Of a stretch of 64,000 nt of DNA, positions 1 to 9,810 are shown piece by piece. The notes beneath the pieces were generated by a model. That model worked only from the letters and a program-made list of their open reading frames with translations, was not told the origin of the DNA and made no database searches. How positions within the stretch are numbered: the first letter of the stretch is position 1; every line of letters begins with the position of its first letter. Source of the stretch: Acholoe squamosa (taxonomy: Eukaryota; Annelida; Polychaeta; Phyllodocida; Polynoidae); NCBI GenBank assembly GCA_949317995.1, contig OX439039.1, forward strand, positions 79,332,205 through 79,396,204, written 5' to 3'. The position numbers and the translations under genes were made by a program.

Positions 1-165
1 TACTCAGATGCTTGAGAGGTGCGATACAAAATAAGTGACAGGTGGACGGGAGGAGGAGGGGCAGAGATAGACACAACAGGATGTAAAAACACACCCATAC
101 CTGTCTTAACCCTTTAAGGATTACAGAGTGCATCAGTACATTATGCCCAATGGTCCATATGATAC
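1..165. other. Left flank with a fragment of the GCATCATG repeat family
   Basis: No gene is visible. From about 110 the sequence reads CCCTTTAAGG, then GTGCATCAGTACATTATGCCCAATGG. This matches the end of the dispersed GCATCATG-rich family seen at many other places in the window (for example 44093-44312). The LTR element begins immediately after it, so that element probably landed in an older copy of this family. Confidence 0.5.
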
Positions 166-1582
166 TGTAGCGGAATTCCCCGCAAAGGGTGGTGCGGGGT
201 CTAGTACTTCTCGTTGTGTTCTTACTAAAGGGGAACTAGAAAGCTCCAAGTTCGGACCACTAGGATGGCGTTAACACCAGGTCAAGGACATAAGACAACC
301 TGGGGATTACAGTTATACATTCTTTTATTCTAAAGTAAAATAGTCAACACGGTGGTCTCTATCAGTTACACTATATTTCTATATCAAACGGGCCAGGACA
401 TTGCTAAGCCCACACATAGGTGATAACTATGGATAAGGGCCAGGTCTCCGCTAAGCCCAACGTAAATAAAGTTAAAGTTGATTGGGCCAGGACATCGCTA
501 AGCCCACACGTATGTGATAACTATGGATAGGGGCCAGGTCTCCGCTTAGTTAAAGTTGATGGGGCCAGGACATCGCTAAGCCCACACGTATATGATAGCT
601 ATGGATGGGGGCCAGGTCTCCGCTAAGCCCAACGTAAGTAAAGTTTAACGGCTCCTCCAGCCGAGCTAGGGATGGCCCGTAGAAGTTGAACGACTCTTGC
701 CGGGGGACGTCGGTGTTGGGTGGAGCGGGAGTGACTCGGCCCTGCATTAAAGGTGTTCGGTTGAGTGATTCGGATTCATGTTAAAGTTGTTCGGTTCTGG
801 TGGGGTGGACCCGAGAAGGTGCGACACAGCGTTTGGTTGAGTGATTCGGACTCATGTTAAAGTTGTTCGGTTCTGGTGGGGTGGACCCGAGAAGGTGCGA
901 CACGGCGTTTGGTTGAGTGACTCGGACTCATGTTAAAGTTGTTCTGTTCCAGTGTAGTGCTCCTAGTTGGCAGTGTGTGTGGTGAGAGCCAGTTTGGTTC
1001 TCCTGACTGAGCAGGCTGGACTGCTTATATAGAGCTTGGCTGGGCCTGACCACCTGACCAGCCCCAGCCAATGGGAGAGGGCCTAACAGGACCCCATAGG
1101 GCCCAACAGGGCCCTGACAGGGCTGCCCTGATTGGCTGGAATTTTAGTCTGAATTTATGGAATAATGAGACAATTTCTTAAAAATACAACAATGCCATAA
1201 TGGTCTATGACCCCAAGTTAGTGGGAGTCACTACTTGAATTATGTAAATATGTCCAGAATTTGCCATACTGGGGGTGCCAAATTTGGGGACTGGCTTGGG
1301 GCCAAAATGGCCACTGCCTCTATTTTCCCAGTCCAGATCAGGCTGTCAGTTGACTTAAAAATACAGTGGTTTGCACTAATATTTTGTCAATAAAACTAAA
1401 GAGGCTACTTTAATTAAAGTCATATCTAACCATAGTGCTACTTTAAATTGTGTGACTTTGTGCAGATAAGGCATGTTTTACAAAGCTTGGGTAGAAACAG
1501 GGCCCCGCATGCTGGACCGGTTACTTCAGTCCCTGTCCACAAGTGACAGGGTGAAGAAGGAAGCTGGAGTGCTGTCACTGTT
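166..1582 (-). repeat. 3' LTR (left copy, 1.4 kb)
   Basis: Starts TGTAGCGGAATTCCCCGCAA on the plus strand and ends GGAGTGCTGTCACTGTT. It carries about three copies of a GGGCCAGGACATCGCTAAGC unit (390-640) and three copies of a 76-bp unit (from 781, 857 and 933). It lacks two further 76-bp units and a block of shorter repeats found in the right copy, which accounts for its being about 280 bp shorter. Read on the minus strand this is the downstream LTR. No strong polypurine tract is obvious inside its boundary; AGGGG occurs close by on the minus strand. Confidence 0.88.
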
Positions 1583-3112
1583 TCATCAAAATATACCCCT
1601 AAACTAAAGAATACAGACTAAACAAAGGTTGGAAGGGGTGCCTAAACTTCCAGTCCACCTCCCTGACTATGACATAAAGGTTGTCTTAGTGTAGATTTGT
1701 GAGATTGATGTGGGAAAGAAGGTCACTGCATGGGCGAAAATAGGGGTAACTGCGGACAGGGCTACCGTGAAGAGTGACAGATCCCCTGGGGGAGGGCTAG
1801 GGCAGCCCAGCAAGGTATGGGAGCGGTCAACGCCGTGCGTTCTCGTCACACCACCCCTTTTAGAAAAGATGCGACCCCGCATCTGTGTCTCTTCAGAGGA
1901 GGCCCACTTCTTCAAAGGTTCTTGGTCCAATGGAGTCTATCACTAGGTCCTAAATCCGGATGAAGTGGTATATACACGATGTAGTTCTACAAGTGAAATC
2001 ATCTACGATGAAGTCTGCCTAAGTGCAGTGGCTAAGGGGGAGTACTTCCTAGAATGTAGTGGTAGCTGAGGATTGACCCTTAAGGCATCTACTTTTTTCA
2101 AGGCGGCAAATGTTTCCTCACAAACACTACACTGTTCAAAGAACACAGCCTTGTGTGGCAACAACAACAACAACAACAAACAGTGAGTTCCTAATCCTGG
2201 GTAGGCAAATCAATCAACTTCTGCAGCAAACTCAAAAAAAAAAAAAATTCACAGTAAACAAATAAACCAGTTCCATCATCAGAGATGAGGTTTTCTAAGC
2301 TCCAATCCTAAAAGTCATACCAATTGACTTTAGAATCCAACTAAAAAAAGTTACAAAAATAATCCAAGTAAACACAATACCAATCAGTTCAAAAGTCAGA
2401 GTCAAAGTCTTCAGCGGGGGCATCCAGCAGGGACAAGTTGCTTGTAGCGGAAACAACTACCCAGATATAATTCAACAATTCACCACCTATCTATTTCTTT
2501 TTTCTTCTTCAAAAATAAAACAAAAGCAGAACAATAAAAACCAAAAGGTGTGTACAAGATCTGAGACACCGTAGAGTGAACCTCACTTGTCTGTATCAGA
2601 GCGACATGCCTCACTGTCATCCAGGGACTGCATACCCCTGACCTTCAGCAATGTCAGAACTCCAGCCTTCTGAGTTACTCTCTTCTGCATCAAAGTGACA
2701 CACAGCACAGGGAATTCATACCCATAAAATCCTGTAATGTGACGAATGCCACTGCCATCCAGGAAACAAAAACCTCTGCAAATGGTAGCCCACTCTGTCA
2801 GAACCACTCTCTTGAGAACCTCTCATCTGTTGCATCCCGCCTCGCCTGGTGTTCTGGAAACTATCCATGTTAGTGGGAATCATCCGATCGCGTCCACAAG
2901 GTGCTTCAATGTGCCCTCCTGTATCTGACACTTGTCTCTGTTTTTCGACTGTGACAACCACTTTGAAGAAGTAGTTGTTCCAAGTTACAGCACCCAAGTT
3001 GGAAAGTGGCATGTCATTTGCCTGGTGATATGGGTATCACACCAGTCAAAAGACATGACCTAAATTGTCATACATTCGTCTTGCAGCTACCTGATTGGGA
3101 CTTCCTTGTGTC
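1583..3112. other. Element interior after gag; no pol found
   Basis: This stretch separates the gag stop from the downstream LTR. Minus-strand frames at 2716-3012 (98 codons), 2583-2807 and 1667-1930 have no motif I recognise: no DTGA/DSGA protease site, no YXDD and no integrase HHCC or DDE pattern. A short (CAA)n run lies at 2158-2180 and an A run at 2233-2246. It may be decayed remains of pol or unrelated filler between gag and the LTR. Confidence 0.6.
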
Positions 3113-3961
3113 TCAGGCGGTCTCAATTTCTGTGGGATGTTCCCGAGGGGTGCTCTGCTGCCTTTTTGGTTTCTCAGTTTCTTCAAAAGAATGGAAGTCG
3201 ACTGCAATGTCTATAGCTTCTGTTAAGCTTTTTGGCTTACTCAGGTGGACATGGCATCGAAGGTCCTTGGACTGGAGTCCTCGGATAAAATGGTCAATCA
3301 GAGCTCTCTGGCTTAGGGCTCTATTAGGGTAGGCCCTATGTGCTAGGCGTCTGATTGCGGCACCATACATGGGGACTGACTCGTTCGGACTCATGGCACG
3401 AGTATGAAGCTGGAGGGATTATGAACTCTCCCTTCCAGGTGGGTAGAACCGTTGCTTCAGTGCAGTTTCGAGGGCCTCGCGGTCACACTGAAGGTGTTCC
3501 GGTAGCGAAGAAAGTACCTCACGTGCGTCCTCTACAAGCGAACACGCCAACTGCAAACCGTACTCATCGTCTTCCCAACCATTCCAGACAGCAACACTGC
3601 GGAAGTGGCTAAGCCAATCGGGCAGGTCTGACTTGCCGTTGTAGCCCATTGGTTCCTTAGCCTTCCTTCGGTATGGGGGTCCTATCGGTGGGTGCCTCGG
3701 GCGAGGAGTATCCACAGGGGGAGGATAATCTGTGCTTGCTACTTTGTGTACCCGTCTGAGGGTAAGTAGAGACTGTATGGAGCTGCTCCGGGACAAGTTG
3801 CCTTGAGGCCATTGACTCTCAGGAGTCTCGGGCATCTGGCAAAACCCTCCCTCAGCTCCCGGCTCTAAACTCAGTGATCTTCTAGTTTGCACCTCGGGCA
3901 TCTGGGACTGACGTGAAAATAAGTTCTGCAAGGAAGTGAAACTTTTACTAAGAAAGCTCAT
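3113..3961 (-). pseudogene. gag: Retrotransposon Gag, interrupted by one stop codon
   Basis: The frame opens with ATG at 3961, about 100 nt after the primer binding site, and runs 180 codons to TAA at 3419-3421. The same frame continues without indel to TGA at 3113-3115, giving 283 codons in all including both stops. The first part has a basic, Ser/Pro-rich N-terminus, then a retrotransposon gag domain: DWLSHF, a NGW motif, LACSLVEDAREVLSSLP, and ALKQRF near residues 165-171. The second part continues it with NESVPMYGAAIRRLAHRAYP, then DHFIRGL and a KSLTEAIDIAVDF segment, the usual end of a Ty3/gypsy capsid region. I see no zinc knuckle. Gag forms the particle that packages element RNA. With LTRs about 99% identical, the stop is either a recent null mutation or a readthrough site; the first is more likely. 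A second ATG eight codons after the stop could be a restart. Confidence 0.83.
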
Positions 3962-4062
3962 GTCCGCAGCGATATGTGTTCCTAGTTAAAATACTGTGGA
4001 TAAAATTAGAAAAGTTTGAACTGTATAGGTCAATCAAATGCCCTCGCTAGTGTGACTTAGCC

Positions 4063-4080
4063 ATCCTGGTCACGGCACCA
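4063..4080 (-). other. Primer binding site, tRNA-His type
   Basis: On the minus strand the 18 bases read TGGTGCCGTGACCAGGAT, five bases inside the 5' LTR. They are complementary to the 3' end of animal tRNA-His(GTG), whose acceptor strand ends TCACGGCA plus CCA and whose T arm in Drosophila, as I recall it, ends AATCCTGG. The position and the leading TGG fit a retrotransposon primer binding site, and it fixes the direction of the element. Confidence 0.82.
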
Positions 4081-4085
4081 TTTTC

Positions 4086-5779
4086 TGTAGCGGAATTCCC
4101 CGCAAAGGGTGGTGCAGGGTCTAGTACTTCTCGTTGTGTTCTTACTAAAGGGGAACTAGAAAGCTCCAAGTTCGGACCACTAGGATGGCGTTAACACCAG
4201 GTCAAGGATATAAAACAACCTGGGGATTACAGTTATACATTCTTTTATTCTAAAGTAAAATAGTCAACAAGGTGGTCTCTATCAGTTACACTATATTTCT
4301 ATATCAAATGGGCCAGGACATTGCTAAGCCCACACATAGGTGATAACTATGGATAGGGGCCAGGTCTCCGCTAAGCCCAACGTAAATAAAGTTAAAGTTG
4401 ATGGGGCCAGGACATCGCTAAGCCCACACGTATGTGATAACTATGGATAGGGGCCAGGTCTCCGCTAAGTTAAAGTTGATGGGGCCAGGACATCGCTAAG
4501 CCCACACGTATATGATAGCTATAGATGGGGGCCAGGTCTCCGCTAAGCCCAACGTAAGTAAAGTTTAACGGCTCCTCCAGCCGAGCTAGGGATGGCCCGT
4601 AGAAGTTGAACGACTCTTGCCTGGGGACGTCGGTGTTGGGTGGAGCGGGAGTGACTCGGCCCTGCATTAAAGGTGTTCGGTTGAGTGATTCGGATTCATG
4701 TTAAAGTTGTTCGGTTCTGGTGGGGTGGACCCGAGAAGGTGCGACACAGCGTTTGGTTGAGTGATTCGGACTCATGTTAAAGTTGTTCGGTTCTGGTGGG
4801 GTGGACCCGAGAAGGTGCGACACGGCGTTTGGTTGAGTGACTCGGACTCATGTTAAAGTTGTTCTGTTCCAGTGTGGTGGACCCGGGAAGGTGCGACACG
4901 GTGTTCGGTTGAGTGACTCGGACTCATGTTAAAGTTGTTCGGTTCCAGTGGGGTGGACCCGAGAAGGTGCGACACAGCGTTTGGTTGAATGACTCGGACT
5001 CATGTTAAAGTTGTTCGGTTCCAGTGGGGTGGACCCGGGAAGGTGCGAAAACTGCTCCTGGTTGGCAGTGAGGTGGTGGAGACGGCTCCTTGTTGGCAGT
5101 GAGGTGGTGGAGACTGCTCCTTGTTAGCAGTGGGTTGGTGAGCTGGTGGTGAGTTGCTCCTAGTTGGCAGTGTGTGTGGTGAGAGCCAGTTTGGTTCTCC
5201 TGACTGAGCAGGCTGGACTGCTTATATAGAGCTTGGCTGGGCCTGACCACCTGACCAGCCCCAGCCAATGGGGGAGGGCCTAACAGGACCCCATAGGGCC
5301 CAACAGGGCCCTGACAGGGCTGCCCTGATTGGCTGGAATTTCAGTCTGAATTTATGGAATAATGAGACAATTTCTTAAAAATACAACAATGCCATAATGG
5401 TCTATGACCCCAAGTTAGTGGGAGTCACTACTTGAATTATGTAAATATGTCCAGAATTTGCCATACTGGGGGTGCCAAATTTGGGGACTGGCTTGGGGCC
5501 AAAATGGCCACTGCCTCTATTTTCCCAGTCCAGATCAGGCTGTCAGTTGACTTAAAAATACAGTGGTTTGCACTAATATTTTGTCAATAAAACTAAAGAG
5601 GCTACTTTAATTAAAGTCATATCTAACCATAGTGCTACTTTAAATTGTGTGACTTTGTGCAGATAAGGCATATTTTACAAAGCTTGGGTAGAAACAGGGA
5701 CCCGCATGCGGGACCGGTTACTTCAGTCCCTGTCCACAAGTGACAGGGTGAAGAAGGAAGCTGGAGTGCTGTCACTGTT
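4086..5779 (-). repeat. 5' LTR (right copy, 1.7 kb)
   Basis: Repeats the left LTR with about 15 substitutions. It also carries five 76-bp units (from 4701, 4777, 4853, 4929 and 5005) instead of three. From 5048 to 5165 there is an array of units around GCTCCTTGTTGGCAGTGAGG that the left LTR lacks. As the upstream LTR on the minus strand it would hold the promoter, so a change in repeat number here could alter transcription; that is inference. Confidence 0.88.
4701..5048. repeat. 76-bp tandem repeat inside the LTR
   Basis: The landmark TTAAAGTTGTTC recurs at 4701, 4777, 4853, 4929 and 5005, exactly 76 bp apart, with the last unit cut short. The other LTR has it only at 781, 857 and 933. The unit includes GGTGGACCCGAGAAGGTGCG and a TCGGACTCATG segment. 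Confidence 0.9.
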
Positions 5780-5875
5780 ATATCTGTGAAAGCAATGACG
5801 GATCTCTGGCAGCCTTTGGAAAAGGATTCTGCCGTTATTTCGACATTTTTTACAGTATGGCTATATCATGCTACA
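5780..5875. other. Short spacer, nothing recognised
   Basis: About 95 bp between the LTR element and the next MITE. No gene or repeat recognised. Confidence 0.5.
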
Positions 5876-6237
5876 AGGGGCCGTCCATAATTGACGTCAT
5901 ACAGGAGGGGGTGTGAGGGGGGGGGGTATTTTCCGATTGTGACAAAGTGTGACCGGGGTGGGGGGTGTCAAGGATTGTGTGATGTCACATTTTCAAAAAT
6001 TTATTTTAAGACCTATATTAAAGACATGATATGAAACAAGCTAAAATATGCAATAGGTAAAATTCTAAGAGGATTCAGATAAGGCATTATTATTGGAAGC
6101 TGAGTTGAGTCAATAGTATGGCTAAAGGGGGGGGGGTCTACCCAAGTGTGACATAATTTTCGAGGGGGGTGTTGGCTGGGGGTGGGGGCTGTTGAAAATG
6201 GCTACAAAAGGTGTGACATAATTTATGGACGGCCCCT
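5876..6237. mobile_element. MITE with AGGGGCCGTCCATAA terminal inverted repeats
   Basis: The first 15 bases (AGGGGCCGTCCATAA) are repeated exactly in inverted form at the end (TTATGGACGGCCCCT). Further partial symmetry follows: GACGTCA on the left, TGACATAATT on the right. The 362-bp interior is rich in G runs and TGTGAC motifs and has no reading frame. Terminal repeats of this kind are common in non-autonomous DNA transposons of invertebrates. I cannot assign the superfamily, and no clear target duplication is seen. Confidence 0.85.
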
Positions 6238-6846
6238 AACAACAAGCGAGAGTCACTCAATGGGATCGGTATTATGAACCAGTGGAATGGTGATGAGTTA
6301 CTCATCAGTCAAAAATAAATTGTGTATTTCCAGTAACATGGCTCAAATATCTTGGGTCAGTAGGTCGGATTTCTTTTTAGATATAGTATTTTAATGTAGA
6401 TATGGCATATTCGTCGATTTTATGGTAATGGGAAGGGGGTTAAAAGGGGAAAGAGGAAGAGGGGGATATGAAAGATGATTTGGGGAAACAGGGACGAAAT
6501 TTGCTGAACACACAGGAGGACAGGGGAACGTATACAGGATGAAATTGCTGAAACCGTGAGGAATGGAGCAGATGAAAAGATGGATGGAGAATGAATATAT
6601 TCGTATGTGTGCTTGTGCTGGGTGAGGGGGTATTTGCTGTCTGGCTTGGTCGTGTGTATACCTGTGTGTGGGTGGGGGGATGCTACAGGTAAGTGTCAAC
6701 ATCTACCTTTACCTCAGTACACACAGAAAGGGAGTAGCTCAAGGACAAACCAACCACCGTCAGACAGGTGCCAACTCCTGCCACCTCCAGCAGCAGCCTC
6801 GATCCAGTCTGCCAGTTCCAGGCACTCTGATACCAACCACCAGGAG
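6238..6846. other. Unrecognised DNA
   Basis: No gene recognised. Short overlapping frames on both strands (6391-6702, 6607-6882) are low-complexity translations without family resemblance. Confidence 0.4.
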
Positions 6847-7057
6847 GGTGTTGCTCCTATAGTAAAAGGAAGAGATGTCTAAAAAGCCCTCATTTCCAGT
6901 CATTTCTTTTCATGTCGCTATAACTTGTCTATTTTAAACAAGGCAGGTGACTTTTCAGACTAATGTGATGAGTGCAAGTTGAATGGTGAAGTAGTGCACA
7001 ACTTGTTTAGAAAAGAGGGCACATATTCACAGCACTTTTTACAATAGGAGCAACACC
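6847..7057 (+). mobile_element. MITE with GGTGTTGCTCCTAT termini (copy 1)
   Basis: It begins GGTGTTGCTCCTATAGTAAA and ends TTTACAATAGGAGCAACACC, an inverted repeat of about 20 bp. The 211-bp interior matches, in reverse orientation, the element at 9413-9766. No coding capacity. Confidence 0.82.
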
Positions 7058-7124
7058 ACTTCCAGCCCCTCAACACACTAACCGCCACAGCAAGAGCAAC
7101 TGACTGTCTCTGCCTTGCTCTGTC

Positions 7125-7204
7125 ACTGTCTGGCTGTCTGTCTCTTTCTCTTTGCCTCTATATGCCCCGCCTCTGTCTGTTTAACTCTCTTTGCCTCTCT
7201 CTCT

Positions 7205-7245
<41 letters not shown>

Positions 7246-7405
7246 ATTCTCTGTCTCTGTCTGTCTCTGCCTCTCTGTCTCCCTCCCTCTCTCTCTCTCT
7301 CTGTCCCTCTATCTGTCTGCCTCCCTGTCTCTTTCTCACTCTATCACTCTTTCCTTCACATCTGTCCTTTTTTTCTCCATCTCTCAGTTTCTTCCGTTCT
7401 AATGC
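7125..7405. repeat. CT-rich low-complexity tract
   Basis: About 280 bp of almost pure pyrimidine, mostly CTCTCT with CTGTCT and CTTTCT interruptions. Three overlapping plus frames encode only Leu/Ser/Cys-rich low-complexity peptides and should not be taken as genes. Confidence 0.9.
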
Positions 7406-7769
7406 CTGACACTTTCTTTTAATATTGTCAATTGTTCCATTCCTCGCAACCTTTTCTTTGAATCTTTCCTTTTTACACCTCCCTGCCCTTATTTGTTGGC
7501 ACATTTCACTCTCTCTGTATGGTAAATGTGTTGAGTGTGTGATGTTTGCACTGGGTTGGTGGGGGAGAAGGCCTTGTCACAGTGTCAGGGAGGCTGGCAG
7601 CCCAGGCAGGGATGGAGAATGGGGAGGGGTGCGGAGGGGTGGTGAGGGGTACGGAGGCAAGGACACTTGGGGTAGGGTGTAGGGGGTGCTGGACGTTTTG
7701 GAATAGGAATCGGGGTGACTCGGTGCAAGGCGTGGGTGATGGCCAGTGCTCATCAGAGGCACCTCAAAA
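7406..7769. other. Unrecognised DNA with a G-rich stretch
   Basis: The stretch from 7555 to 7720 is rich in GGGG and GGAGGGG. No gene is recognised. Confidence 0.4.
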
Positions 7770-8349
7770 TGCTTGTGCACTAGCTTGGGTCCAGCCTTTA
7801 AGGACTGAATATTTTACACCTTCAGGTTCATCATTGGTGCATCATGTCGACCCTTCAGGTGTGCATCAACCCTGTATGGTCAGCACGATGCATTAATGCA
7901 GAACTAGTGCATCATGTCAACCCTCCAGGCCCATGAATTGGCATGATGCACGATTCCAGAAACACTCTGGCCCCTAAGAGTTAACGGATCATGTTACAAT
8001 TAAATGATGAACAGGCTTTCAACGTCCATTATCCCTCACATTTGAGTTATATAGGTGTGATATTAGATATATGTGTAGGCGTAATCTTACACAGGCGTGT
8101 GACACAGGTAGAGTTAGATAATATAGGCATATCGAACCAGCTGATGTGTTATATTTATAACGTGGACTACTTGCCCCTTTCCCTGCATGATGCACGTATT
8201 CCCTGACTCACTGACTGCTCATGCATTTGTGCATCATGATGCACAGATCTGATACACTCCTGACAGATCAGCATGATACTACAATGCAGACAGTACCATT
8301 TGTGCATCATGACGACATCATTTGGCATGTTGTTGACCTTAGCCATCTA
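7770..8349. repeat. Cluster of GCATCATG-family repeats
   Basis: Motifs such as GCATCATGTCGACCC, CAGCACGATGCATTAATGCA, GGCATGATGCACGA and GTGCATCATGATGCACA recur in both orientations. They represent one or more degraded copies of the dispersed palindromic family described at 44093-44312. A 71-codon frame at 7991-8206 has no recognisable family. Confidence 0.6.
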
Positions 8350-8812
8350 GGAGTGTGTGAGTAATAGATGTTAACGCCATTTCGACAGCTAAGATCATAT
8401 TCGTGGTGAGAACTACATGTTGATGCCCGCACATACACTGTAAAAACAGTGTTTAGGGATTGAACACCAGTGTTTAAGACTTAAACACTTGTTTAAACAC
8501 TTATTTGTCCCACTTTTCTAAACACTTCTTTAGTGCTAAACACGTTCAATTTAAACGCGTTTAACTACAAAGTGTTTAACCAAGTGTTTAAATGCTAAAC
8601 ACTTAAACACTTCAGTGTTTAGGTGTTTAAGTACAAGTGTGCAAAAGCTAAACACCTAAACACTTCAAGTGTTTACGTGTTTAAATGCAAGTGTTGAGAA
8701 AATTTGGTGTGTATCTTTAAACACCTTTTTTGCAGTGTATGTGCACCACACACACACCGAGGGGATAGGAAAGAGGAGACACAGACCCTTTTATGTTGGC
8801 TAGGGAAGCCCG
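8350..8812 (-). mobile_element. SINE copy A (ACTC tail), split by a MITE
   Basis: On the minus strand it starts GGGCTTCCCTAGCC and ends in the GGCGTTAAC block plus ACTCAC tail. It matches SINEs at 44708-44889 and 16691-16815. A 302-bp MITE (8436-8737) sits in the middle, so the SINE itself is about 160 bp. Flanking bases AGCCATCTA (8341-8349) and AGTCATCTA (8813-8821) look like a 9-bp target duplication with one mismatch. Confidence 0.8.
8436..8737. mobile_element. TA-flanked MITE of the CACTGCAAAAA family (short type)
   Basis: It begins CACTGTAAAAACAGTGTTTA and ends AAACACCTTTTTTGCAGTG, flanked by TA on both sides. The interior is dense with GTGTTTAA/TTAAACAC units in both orientations. It sits inside SINE copy A, and the intact SINE at 35801-35978 shows the empty site GCATATGTGC, so one TA was duplicated on insertion. 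A TA duplication is typical of the Tc1/mariner superfamily; there is no transposase here. Confidence 0.88.
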
Positions 8813-8821
8813 AGTCATCTA

Positions 8822-9412
8822 TTCCGACCTAACGAAATACATTATTGACAAATGAGAAAATTCCTTTGATTCAGTGCAGACTTTTCAGGGTGCATTACGT
8901 AACACCTGCTACCCATGAGCTCGCTGATAGCAGTCCTTATCTCGCAAGGTATCAGCTTCAGCAGGGGTTAGCCCACTAAGGAATGCGCTAACGTGGAATA
9001 GGTGCCCCACAGTGCATTAGTTCATCTTGCAACATAGACTCACTAACATTGCATTGGTGTATCACGCTGACAAAGATATGAATATCAGCCTTCTTGATTT
9101 CATCATGCGGCTCCTGAAGGGTTAAATGCTCAACATTATGTATCGAAGGGTATTACTGTTTTCCTGATATATGTTGATATAGACTGCATTTTATATATGT
9201 AGGAACGTCACGATGATCCTGATCTCTTATTTTCAAATCAATCTCCCTACATCAGCATTTAAAAAAAAAAAACATTTTATCTGTAACCAAATGTCAACAA
9301 TTCCCCTATGCACACACAGGAATAGTGTATATCAACTTTGGTTGTGATTTGTAACTATGGTGTATCCCTTTAAATAGCCATCTATAGATACAGGCCGACT
9401 CATCCCCTGGAG
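8822..9412. other. Unrecognised DNA with a degraded GCATCATG-family piece
   Basis: GTGCATTAGTTCATC, GCATTGGTGTATCACGC and CATCATGCGGCTCCTGAAGG (9010-9125) resemble the dispersed family. Otherwise nothing recognised. Confidence 0.4.
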
Positions 9413-9766
9413 GGTGTTGCTCCTATTGTAAAAAGAGCTGTGAGTATGTGCCGTCTTTTCTAAACAAGTTATGCACTGCTTTACCATTCAACTTGCACTC
9501 ACCACATTAGTCTGAAAAGTCACCTGCCTTGTTTAAAATAGAGAGAGCTGCACTACGAGGTACCTACTCATGTCACACGCTCGATCATTTATTATACTGA
9601 CTGACTTGTCCCAACTAGGTACCTACTTAAATCCCCCCTTTTTAGCACCATACTTGAATGACCACTTGTCAGCAACAAAAGGGACAAGTTATAGTGACAT
9701 GCAAAGAAAGGACTGGAAACGAGGGCATTTTTAGCCAGCTCTTCCTTTTACTATAGGAGCAACACC
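9413..9766 (-). mobile_element. MITE with GGTGTTGCTCCTAT termini (copy 2, with an insertion)
   Basis: Same terminal inverted repeats as 6847-7057 and the same interior on the opposite strand, for example CTAAACAAGTTATGCACTGC and TTAGTCTGAAAAGTCACCTG. About 140 bp of extra sequence (roughly 9541-9680) interrupts it. It contains GGTACCTACT twice and so may be another small insertion. A further lone terminus of the family lies at 9786-9809. Confidence 0.82.
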
Positions 9767-9810
9767 TTCCGGTACCTACTGACAGCTCTTTTTACCATAG
9801 GAGCAACACA

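Larger units (their letters stand above)
166..5779 (-). mobile_element. Non-autonomous Ty3/gypsy-type LTR retrotransposon (gag only)
   Basis: Two long direct repeats (166-1582 and 4086-5779) bracket a 2.5-kb interior. The orientation is minus: a primer binding site lies 5 nt inside the right-hand LTR and a gag frame follows it. I counted about 15 substitutions between the LTRs outside the length differences, so the insertion is fairly recent. No protease, reverse transcriptase, RNase H or integrase reading frame is present in the 1.5 kb after gag. That fits a terminal-repeat retrotransposon carrying only gag, which would need enzymes from a relative. No clean target-site duplication is seen: GATAC precedes the left LTR, and the bases after the right LTR do not match it. 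Boundaries are uncertain by about 5 bp because the shared CTGTT at the right edge of both LTRs could be LTR or chance. Confidence 0.85.

Noticed and set aside
3355-3612. Plus-strand frames within 3006-3612 as genes
   Set aside because: They are antisense shadows of the minus-strand gag.
7115-7422. Leu/Ser-rich frames at 7115-7422, 16256-16666 and 41177-41466
   Set aside because: Low-complexity CT or GA microsatellite translations.
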